Positions 1-5,028 of a DNA stretch of 10,095 bases are shown piece after piece (within the stretch, counting starts at the first letter, position 1; each line of letters starts with the position of its first letter). This DNA comes from DASXTS01 sp036505275. GTDB lineage: Bacteria > Actinomycetota > Actinomycetes > Mycobacteriales > Pseudonocardiaceae. The stretch is taken from contig DASXTS010000055.1 in assembly GCA_036505275.1 (NCBI GenBank), positions 1 through 10,095 of the forward strand. Reading direction: 5' to 3'. The notes beneath the pieces are model-generated. The model was not told the origin of the DNA. It was given only the letters and a program-made list of their open reading frames with translations, and did not search any database. The translations under genes were made by a program, and so were the position numbers.

Positions 1-1188
1 CATGCGGCCACCACCCCGATGATCCCCGAAGCGGTGACCGCGATGAGTGAGGCGTTGACCACGCTGGGCAACGCCTCGTCGCTGCATTCGTCGGGGCGGC
101 GGGCGCGGCGGCTGGCCGAGGAGTCCCGTGAGGCGATTGCCGATGTGGTCGGCGCGCGGCCGTCCGAGGTGGTGTTCACGACCGGCGGCACCGAGTCGGA
201 CAACGTGGCCGTCAAGGGCATCTACTGGGCGCGTCACGAGGCCAATCCCAGGCACCGCCGAGTGTTGGTGTCCGCCGTCGAGCACCACGCCGTGCTTGAC
301 GCCGCGCTCTGGCTTGCCGATCACGAGGGCGCCGAGGTCACCCCGCTCGAGGTCGACGCGTTCGGCCGGGTGCACGCCGACACCCTGGCCGCGGCCATCG
401 CGGAGAACCCAGACGACGTCGCGCTGGTCAGCGTGATGTGGGCGAACAACGAGGTCGGCACCGTCAACCCGATCCGCGAGCTCGCCGAGGTGGCCGCCAG
501 GCACGGCATCCCGCTGCACACCGACGCAGTGCAGGCGGTGGGCACGCTGCCGGTCGACTTCGCGGCGTGCGGGGCGGCGGCGCTGACCCTGACCGGGCAC
601 AAACTCGGCGGGCCGTACGGCGCCGGCGTGCTGTTGCTCGGCCGGGACAGGCCGTGCGTGCCGATCCTGCACGGCGGCGGCCAGGAGCGTGACGTGCGGT
701 CGGGGACGCTCGACGTCCCGGCCATCCTCGGGCTGGCCACGGCCCTGACGGTGGCCGCCTCCCGGGCGCCGCGGTGGGCCGCCGGGCTGGCCGAATTGCG
801 CGATGATCTGGTGCGCCGGCTGACCGCGGTGGTGCCGGACGCGATTCTCAACGGCGACCCAGGCGGCTCGATGGTGGACGGCGGGCCGTCGCGGCTGCCC
901 GGCAACGCGCACTTCTCCTTCCCGGACTGCGAGGGCGACTCGCTGCTCATGCTGCTGGACGCGCGCGGCATCGAGTGCTCGACCGGCTCGGCATGCACCG
1001 CCGGCGTCGCGCAGCCCTCGCACGTGCTGCTGGCCATGGGCGTGGAGCCGGCGCTGGCCCGCGGCTCGCTGCGGTTCTCGCTCGGGCACACCTCGGGGCC
1101 GGCAGACGTGGACGCCGTGATCGACGCGATCGGGCCCGTGGTGGAGCGGGCCCGCAGCGCCGGGCTCGCCGGCCTGCGGCGCGGATAG
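1..1188 (+). CDS. iscS: Cysteine desulfurase, IscS/NifS class (5' end cut by window)
   Basis: This PLP enzyme removes sulfur from L-cysteine, giving alanine and an enzyme persulfide that feeds tRNA thiolation and Fe-S cluster assembly in the cytoplasm. The frame is open from base 1 and begins HAATTPM. That is the tail of the conserved N-terminal YLDxAATTP motif, so only about three to six codons are missing; the ATG at 19 is internal, not the start. The PLP-binding lysine sits in TGHKLGGPYGAG (Lys codon 601-603). The catalytic cysteine is in the mobile loop CSTGSACTAG (Cys codon 994-996). HGGGQERDVRSGT is also typical of the family. The visible 395 codons match the usual length of about 390-400. 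mnmA follows after 15 bp in the same direction, suggesting this desulfurase hands sulfur to MnmA, although it may also serve Fe-S assembly. The assignment to the family is firm; the symbol is by analogy with Rv3025c. Confidence 0.95.
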   Translation, partial: HAATTPMIPEAVTAMSEALTTLGNASSLHSSGRRARRLAEESREAIADVVGARPSEVVFTTGGTESDNVAVKGIYWARHEANPRHRRVLVSAVEHHAVLDAALWLADHEGAEVTPLEVDAFGRVHADTLAAAIAENPDDVALVSVMWANNEVGTVNPIRELAEVAARHGIPLHTDAVQAVGTLPVDFAACGAAALTLTGHKLGGPYGAGVLLLGRDRPCVPILHGGGQERDVRSGTLDVPAILGLATALTVAASRAPRWAAGLAELRDDLVRRLTAVVPDAILNGDPGGSMVDGGPSRLPGNAHFSFPDCEGDSLLMLLDARGIECSTGSACTAGVAQPSHVLLAMGVEPALARGSLRFSLGHTSGPADVDAVIDAIGPVVERARSAGLAGLRRG

Positions 1189-1203
1189 GGCGGGCAGCGG
1201 GCG

Positions 1204-2301
1204 ATGCGCGTGCTGGCCGCAATGAGCGGTGGGGTGGACTCCGCGGTCGCCGCGGCCCGGGCGGTCGAGGTGGGACACGACGTCGTCGGTGTGCACCTTG
1301 CGCTCTCCGCCAGGCCCGGCACGCTGCGCACCGGTGCGCGTGGCTGCTGCACCCTGGAGGACGCCCGCGACGCCCGGCGCGCCGCCGACGTCATCGGCAT
1401 CCCGTTCTACGTGTGGGACTTCGCTCAGCGGTTCACCGAGGCCGTGGTGGACGACTTCGTCGCCGAGTACGCCGCGGGTCGCACCCCCAACCCGTGCCTG
1501 CGGTGCAATGAGCGGATCAAGTTCAGCGCGCTGCTCGACCGGGCGCTGGCGCTGGGCTTCGACGCCGTCTGCACCGGTCACTACGCGCGGCTCGGCTCCG
1601 TTCTCGAGGGCGGGGATGGGCTGCTGCGCCGGGCCGTCGACGCCGGCAAGGACCAGTCCTACGTGCTGGCCGTACTCACCGCGCAGCGGCTGGCGCACGC
1701 CCTGTTCCCGATCGGCGACACCCGCAAGGCCGACATCCGGGCCGAGGCGGCCCGCCGCGGCCTGGCGGTCGCGGACAAGCCGGACAGCCACGACATCTGC
1801 TTCATCCCGTCCGGCGATACCAGGGCGTTCCTCGCCGGCCGGCTCGGCGCGCGGCCCGGTGACCTGGTCGACGACGTCACCGGCGAGGTGCTCGGCGGGC
1901 ACCCCGGGGTGCACGCGTTCACCGTCGGCCAGCGCCACGGCCTCGGCCTGCGCCGCCCGGCCCCGGACGGCCGGCCGCGCTATGTGCTCGGCATCGAGCC
2001 GGTGTCCGGCACCGTACGGGTCGGCTCCGCCGACCGGCTGACCGTCCGCGAGATCACCGCCGAGCGTCCATTGTGGACGGTAGCGGCGCCGGGCGGCCCG
2101 GTGGAGTGCGCCGCCCAGGTGCGCGCCCACGGCGGCATCGCAGCCGCGGTGGCCGCACTGGACGACGCCGGCGCGATGCTCACCGTGGAGCTTCGCGAGC
2201 CATTGCACGGCGTCGCCGCCGGCCAGGCCGTCGCCCTGTACCGGCCCGACCCCGGCGGCGACATCGTCCTCGGCAGTGCCACCATCACCGCCACTCGGTA
2301 G
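1204..2301 (+). CDS. mnmA: tRNA-specific 2-thiouridylase MnmA (TrmU)
   Basis: MnmA activates U34 of tRNA-Lys, -Glu and -Gln with ATP and inserts sulfur to make s2U34, taking persulfide sulfur from a cysteine desulfurase. The protein has 365 residues, normal for the family. Residues 8-13 are the ATP-pyrophosphatase P-loop SGGVDS. Cys98 in TPNPCLRCN and Cys199 in DSHDICFIPSG are the two catalytic cysteines and sit at family-typical positions. GCCTLEDARDARRAAD (47-62), TGHYARL (124-130) and DQSYVLAVLT (150-159) are further family signatures. The C-terminal part (about 205-365) fits the central and beta-barrel domains. The ATG at 1204 gives the standard MRVLAAMSGGVDS N-terminus; a GC-rich purine tract lies upstream but no strong Shine-Dalgarno. 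It is probably co-transcribed with the desulfurase. The stop is 12 bp before the vapBC operator palindrome. Confidence 0.97.
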   Translation: MRVLAAMSGGVDSAVAAARAVEVGHDVVGVHLALSARPGTLRTGARGCCTLEDARDARRAADVIGIPFYVWDFAQRFTEAVVDDFVAEYAAGRTPNPCLRCNERIKFSALLDRALALGFDAVCTGHYARLGSVLEGGDGLLRRAVDAGKDQSYVLAVLTAQRLAHALFPIGDTRKADIRAEAARRGLAVADKPDSHDICFIPSGDTRAFLAGRLGARPGDLVDDVTGEVLGGHPGVHAFTVGQRHGLGLRRPAPDGRPRYVLGIEPVSGTVRVGSADRLTVREITAERPLWTVAAPGGPVECAAQVRAHGGIAAAVAALDDAGAMLTVELREPLHGVAAGQAVALYRPDPGGDIVLGSATITATR

Positions 2302-2313
2302 TTCCACCGGGGT

Positions 2314-2342
2314 CCCATAAATATGGGTCCCATATTTATGGG
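2314..2342. promoter_or_regulatory. Composite palindromic operator of vapBC
   Basis: Two 14-bp arms, CCCATAAATATGGG (2314-2327) and CCCATATTTATGGG (2329-2342), are exact reverse complements separated by one T. Each arm is itself a near-palindrome (CCCATA, two A/T, TATGGG), so the site can also be read as two equal operator boxes centred 15 bp apart; GGTCCCATA recurs at 2311 and 2326. The site lies in the vapBC promoter just upstream of the -10 box and covers the -35 position, where a VapB-VapC complex would block RNA polymerase. Ribbon-helix-helix antitoxins typically autoregulate through such repeats. The AT content is far above that of the surroundings. In RNA it could fold as a hairpin, but no U-tract follows, so I do not call it an intrinsic terminator. 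The repeat itself is certain; the operator role is inferred. Confidence 0.8.
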
Positions 2343-2353
2343 TCATGGTGCGC

Positions 2354-2359
2354 TACGCT
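2354..2359 (+). promoter_or_regulatory. -10 box of the vapBC promoter (leaderless)
   Basis: TACGCT fits the actinobacterial -10 pattern TANNNT. The antitoxin GTG at 2366 begins 6 nt after it, where transcription would be expected to start, so the mRNA is probably leaderless. The -35 position, 17-18 bp upstream (about 2330-2336), has no recognisable hexamer and falls inside the right arm of the palindrome. Confidence 0.6.
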
Positions 2360-2365
2360 CGTGCC

Positions 2366-2632
2366 GTGAAGACCACCGTCGAGATCAACGAAAGCCTGCT
2401 GCGACGGGCCAAGCAGCGCGCCGCGGCGGACGGCACGACCCTGCGCAGCCTCCTCGAAGAAGCCCTCCTGCGGTTGCTGGACGAGCGGGAGCGCGGTTAC
2501 AGCCGGCCCAGGCTGCGTGATGCTCGCTTCCGCGGTGGTGCCGGCCTGGTAGCCGGTGTCGATCTCGCCGACTGGGGCGCGGTCCGCGAGTCGATCGACG
2601 CCGAACGGTGGCAGAGCCTTGATCGCGCTTGA
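2366..2632 (+). CDS. vapB: VapB-type ribbon-helix-helix antitoxin
   Basis: Predicted 88-residue antitoxin that neutralises the downstream PIN-domain ribonuclease and, with it, represses the shared promoter. The N-terminus KTTVEINESLLRRAKQ is the ribbon strand and first helix of an RHH DNA-binding domain, followed by RAAADGTTLRSLLEEALLRLL as the second helix (to about residue 40). The C-terminal half, with acidic and tryptophan-containing segments (VDLADWGAVRESIDAERWQ), should be the toxin-wrapping tail. I chose the GTG at 2366 because it gives the standard VapB start and lies 6 nt behind a TACGCT -10 box. The ATG at 2345 would add seven residues, has no ribosome binding site and nearly abuts the palindrome. 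vapC overlaps the end by 14 bp. VapB is a family-level call; I cannot assign a numbered homologue. Confidence 0.88.
   Translation: MKTTVEINESLLRRAKQRAAADGTTLRSLLEEALLRLLDERERGYSRPRLRDARFRGGAGLVAGVDLADWGAVRESIDAERWQSLDRA
2607..2611 (+). promoter_or_regulatory. Ribosome binding site that supports the vapC TTG start
   Basis: GGTGG lies inside the 3' end of vapB, 7 nt before the TTG at 2619. The spacing is right for a Shine-Dalgarno and favours this unusual start over the in-frame GTG at 2556. Confidence 0.5.
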
Positions 2633-3077
2633 CACCAACCTGCTGGTCTACGCCAGCCGGACCGACCTGCCGTCGAACGAACGGGCCTTTCAGCTGGTGG
2701 CCGGCTTGGCCGACGGAACGCAGCGATGGGCAATCCCGTGGCCGTGCGTTACGGAATTTCTGTGCGTGGTGACCAATCGCAAGGTATTTACGGTGCCCAC
2801 TCCGCTGCCCGACGCACTTGATCAGGTTGAGGCCTGGCTGGAGGCCGGCTCGTTGCTGCTGGCCGAGACGCTGCGTGGTTGGGAGCATCTGAAGGAGCAG
2901 GTCACTGCCGCCGGGCTGAGTGGGCCGGGTGTACATGACGCCCGCATTGCGGCAATCTGTCTCGATCACGAGGTACGGGAGCTGTGGACTGCGGACCGGG
3001 ACTTCAGCAAGTTCCCCAAGCTGCGCACACGCAACCCGCTGGCCGAGCAGCCGGACGAGGCGGAGCAAACGGCATGA
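2619..3077 (+). CDS. vapC: VapC-type PIN-domain ribonuclease toxin
   Basis: Predicted 152-residue toxin; VapC proteins are Mg2+-dependent endoribonucleases that cut tRNA or rRNA when the antitoxin is lost. The whole chain is one PIN domain. The acidic active site is complete: Asp5 in IALDTNLLVYA, Glu46 in CVTEFLCVV, Asp107 in GVHDARIAAICL, and Asp126/Asp128 in WTADRDFSKFP. The TTG start at 2619 gives the canonical IALDTN beginning, is served by GGTGG 7 nt upstream and overlaps vapB by 14 bp, implying coupled translation. An in-frame GTG at 2556 would add 21 residues with no family likeness. Several codons end in A or T (for example around 2744-2800), unlike the flanking housekeeping genes, which suggests acquisition by transfer. 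The stop overlaps the next gene's start as ATGA. With all catalytic residues present it is probably active; the RNA target cannot be read from the sequence. Confidence 0.92.
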   Translation: MIALDTNLLVYASRTDLPSNERAFQLVAGLADGTQRWAIPWPCVTEFLCVVTNRKVFTVPTPLPDALDQVEAWLEAGSLLLAETLRGWEHLKEQVTAAGLSGPGVHDARIAAICLDHEVRELWTADRDFSKFPKLRTRNPLAEQPDEAEQTA

Positions 3078-4126
3078 CCGGCAACCCGTGGCCGCCGGGC
3101 GCCGCGACCGGGGTCGGGTCGATGCCGGGCACCGATCCGCTGGAGGCGGCGAAGACCGTGGTTGGCGAGCTGCCGGAGCTGCCGTACCTGCCGGAGCTGC
3201 CGGCCCGCGGGCTGGGCGCCGACATGATCGGACGCACCGCCGCGCTGCTGGTCGACCTGGCCGTCGAGGAGGTGACCTCGGGCTATCGGGTGGCGGCCAG
3301 GGCCGGGCGGGACCAGAACCGGGCGGTGAGCCTGCTGCGCACCGACCTGGACGCGTTCGAGCAGGCACTCGAGCTGGCCGGCGCGCGCCCTCAGGTAATC
3401 AAGGTGCAGGCCGCAGGACCGTGGACGTTGGCAGCCGGGGTGGAACTGCGCAACGGGCATCGGGTGCTCACCGACGACGGGGCGGTGCGGGAGGTCACCG
3501 CGAGCCTCGCCGAGGGGCTGGCCTTGCACGCGGACGAGCTGGCCAGGCGCACCGGGGCACGAGTGGTGGTGCAGCTCGACGAGCCGAGCCTGCCCGCGGT
3601 GCTCGCCGGCCGGCTGCCCACGCCGTCCGGCTACGGCACCGAGCCCGCAATCGAGGACGCCGACGCGCAGGTCGGGCTACGCACCGTGCTGGACGCCCTG
3701 GCAGGGCCGCGCATCGTGCACTGCTGCGCGGCCAACCCTCCCATCGAGCTGCTCCGCCGCGCCGGCGCGGATGCGCTGGGCATCGACCTGACGCTGGTCA
3801 CCGGCAACGGACGTGCCGCCGCGGGAGCCGCGACGAGGACCGGGACGGTGGACGCCATCGGGCAGGCCTGGGAGGACGGCGCGACACTGCTGCTCGGCGT
3901 GGTGCCCGCGACGGAGCCGGACCGGCCGGTGACGTTGCGTGACGTGGCGCGCCCGGCGTTCCAGCTGGCCGACCGGCTCGGCTTCCCCCGTGCCACCCTG
4001 GCCCAGCGCGTGGTGCCGACCCCGGCCTGCGGGTTGGCCGGCGCAACCCCGAGGTGGGCCCGGCGCGCGCTTGCGCTGGTCCGGGACACCGGACGGGCGT
4101 TCGTGGAGCCACCGGAAGGTTGGTAG
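3074..4126 (+). CDS. Short MetE-like (UROD/MetE superfamily) protein, C-terminal catalytic domain only
   Basis: This 350-residue protein corresponds to the C-terminal TIM-barrel of cobalamin-independent methionine synthase and lacks the N-terminal half of full MetE (about 750 residues). Visible features are GVGSMPGTDPLEAAKTVVGELP near the start (13-34), VQLDEPSLPAV (167-177) and HCC in IVHCCAANPP, giving the MetE-style HxC zinc pair His216/Cys218. A likely third ligand is Cys319 in VPTPACGLAG, matching the late cysteine of MetE. Zinc-thiolate chemistry is therefore plausible, but the methyl donor and acceptor are unknown. It resembles M. tuberculosis Rv3015c by position and length. The ATG at 3074 overlaps the vapC stop (ATGA), with GGAG 8 nt upstream, so it is translated downstream of the toxin-antitoxin genes. 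A longer in-frame start at 2984 would lie inside vapC and is unlikely. Methionine synthase activity should not be assumed. Confidence 0.85.
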   Translation: MTGNPWPPGAATGVGSMPGTDPLEAAKTVVGELPELPYLPELPARGLGADMIGRTAALLVDLAVEEVTSGYRVAARAGRDQNRAVSLLRTDLDAFEQALELAGARPQVIKVQAAGPWTLAAGVELRNGHRVLTDDGAVREVTASLAEGLALHADELARRTGARVVVQLDEPSLPAVLAGRLPTPSGYGTEPAIEDADAQVGLRTVLDALAGPRIVHCCAANPPIELLRRAGADALGIDLTLVTGNGRAAAGAATRTGTVDAIGQAWEDGATLLLGVVPATEPDRPVTLRDVARPAFQLADRLGFPRATLAQRVVPTPACGLAGATPRWARRALALVRDTGRAFVEPPEGW

Positions 4127-4139
4127 CACCGGGGGCGGG

Positions 4140-4187
4140 CCGCTCGCGGCCGGCACCCGACCGCTCGGCGACAAGATCTACCGCTCG
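4140..4187 (+). repeat. Three CCGCTCG heptamers spaced 21 and 20 bp
   Basis: CCGCTCG occurs at 4140-4146, 4161-4167 and 4181-4187, close to two helical turns apart, in the 130-bp gap after the MetE-like gene and upstream of the next promoter. The spacing would put the copies on one DNA face. In DNA of this GC content chance is a real possibility, and no known regulator site is recognised. Confidence 0.35.
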
Positions 4188-4226
4188 CCTGACGGCCGCC
4201 CGCGCGCGCAGGTCGACGGCGGCGGA

Positions 4227-4249
4227 TTGTCGGTGCCGCCGGCCACAAT
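4227..4249 (+). promoter_or_regulatory. PafBC-type (RecA-NDp) DNA-damage promoter candidate
   Basis: TTGTCGGTG (4227-4235), exactly 8 bp, then CACAAT (4244-4249). The published mycobacterial RecA-independent damage promoter is TTGTCRGTG-N8-TANNNT, recognised with the PafBC activator. All nine upstream bases and the spacing match; the -10 box has C instead of T at its first base. Transcription would begin near 4256-4257, on the GTG of the following gene, so the transcript would be leaderless. Because the downstream gene is only 10 bp from ligA, read-through could also raise ligase levels after DNA damage. The match is read directly; inducibility is inference. Confidence 0.7.
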
Positions 4250-4256
4250 CGATGAG

Positions 4257-5018
4257 GTGTGGAGGTTCCCAAGGCCGTTCCGTCGTGGCAACCGCTCCGG
4301 CCGCCACCCCGTGGCCGGTCCTGTTGGCACAGACACCGCGGCCGCGGTAAGGGCGTTCTGGCGGCGCTGGGCGCGGCTGCGGCCCGCCGTCGAAGCGGCG
4401 CTGGAGACCGGCGAGCTGCACGCCGTGGAACCGCGGGTGGCGGCCGCGGTGGCCGGCCTGCACCGGCGGCTCGGCTGGTCGCTGGCCGGCGGCAGCGGCC
4501 CCTGCAGCGGCCCCGGCGGCGGCTCCGGCGGCGGTGACCTGGACGAGCGGTACGTGCTCGTCGTCACGGGTGAGGGTGACACGGAGCTGCGCGAGCTCAC
4601 CGATGCCTGGCTGGCAGCGGCGCCACCCGACGCCGGCTGGGAGTACCACGACGCCGCCCAACCGCTCGAGGACCCCAGCGAGGTCATGCTGGGCATCGGC
4701 GAGCTGCAGGTGGAGTTGGCCGACGTGCGGGTGCGGGCGCTGCCCGACGGTGAGGTGCTGCACGTCGCGGTGTTCCACCCGGCGCTTGCCCAGCTCGCCG
4801 GCCAGGACCGGGACGCGCTCAGCTTCGTCGCGCTGGACACCGCGCTCGGCGAGCGGCTGGTCGAGCGGCGGATCGGCTGTGTCGAGCCGGTGGAGGCGGA
4901 GCCGGCCGAGACGATGGACCTGATGCGGCTGCGCGGGCTCGTGGTGGCCATGGAGCTGGCTCAGCCCATGGCGGAGACGGCGGAGAAGGCGACCCCGGCT
5001 GTCTGCCCGGCTGGCTAA
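4257..5018 (+). CDS. Unrecognised conserved-looking protein between the MetE-like gene and ligA
   Basis: 253 residues with no function I can assign. The N-terminus is basic (VWRFPRPFRRGNRSGRH), followed by a helical segment AVRAFWRRWARLRPAVEAALETG (about 30-52). A Gly/Ser/Pro-rich linker spans residues 78-93. A mixed alpha/beta body follows: YVLVVTGEGDTELRELTDAWLAAAPP, WEYHDAAQPL, a hydrophobic strand LQVELADVRVRALPDGEVLHVAVFHP, then ALDTALGERLVERRIGCVEPVE. There is no signal peptide or membrane span, so it is probably cytoplasmic. The frame remains open upstream into the MetE-like gene. I chose GTG 4257 because it lies 7 nt behind the -10 of a damage-type promoter; TTG 4227, GTG 4233 and GTG 4311 are alternatives. 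GC-rich third positions and uninterrupted length support real coding. Its position and promoter suggest a link to DNA-damage responses, which is inference only. Confidence 0.75.
   Translation: MWRFPRPFRRGNRSGRHPVAGPVGTDTAAAVRAFWRRWARLRPAVEAALETGELHAVEPRVAAAVAGLHRRLGWSLAGGSGPCSGPGGGSGGGDLDERYVLVVTGEGDTELRELTDAWLAAAPPDAGWEYHDAAQPLEDPSEVMLGIGELQVELADVRVRALPDGEVLHVAVFHPALAQLAGQDRDALSFVALDTALGERLVERRIGCVEPVEAEPAETMDLMRLRGLVVAMELAQPMAETAEKATPAVCPAG
4488..4535 (+). repeat. Gly/Ser/Pro linker with an 11-bp direct repeat
   Basis: GCAGCGGCCCC occurs at 4492-4502 and again at 4504-4514 (12-bp period), followed by GGC-rich codons. The stretch encodes a flexible linker, residues 78-93 of the unrecognised protein, between its helical N-terminal part and its alpha/beta body. 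It was probably expanded by replication slippage and is likely variable between relatives. Confidence 0.6.
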
Positions 5019-5021
5019 TCT
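5016..5021 (+). promoter_or_regulatory. -10 box of a ligA promoter overlapping the upstream stop codon
   Basis: TAATCT fits TANNNT and ends 7 nt before the ligA GTG at 5029, the usual geometry of a leaderless actinobacterial start. Its first three bases are the TAA stop of the preceding gene. No clear -35 hexamer is seen 17 bp upstream. ligA has no good Shine-Dalgarno, which also favours leaderless initiation. It would act alongside read-through from the 4227 promoter. Confidence 0.5.
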
Positions 5022-5028
5022 CACCGGT

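Noticed and set aside
321..1400. Long minus-strand open frame of 359 codons across the desulfurase and mnmA
   Set aside because: Its translation is Ser/Arg/Pro-rich low-complexity sequence with no motif, as expected opposite a GC-rich gene, and both plus-strand genes are unmistakable.
2314..2342. Intrinsic terminator for mnmA
   Set aside because: The inverted repeat could form a stem in RNA, but no U-tract follows and it sits exactly at the vapBC promoter, so an operator is the better reading.
2345..2365. ATG at 2345 as the start of vapB
   Set aside because: It lies 2 nt after the palindrome with no ribosome binding site, would place the -10 box inside the gene, and adds residues not typical of the family.
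4143..4202. Terminator hairpin after the MetE-like gene from GCGGCCG and CGGCCGC
   Set aside because: The arms are short and about 40 bp apart with no U-tract; pairs like this are common in such GC-rich DNA.
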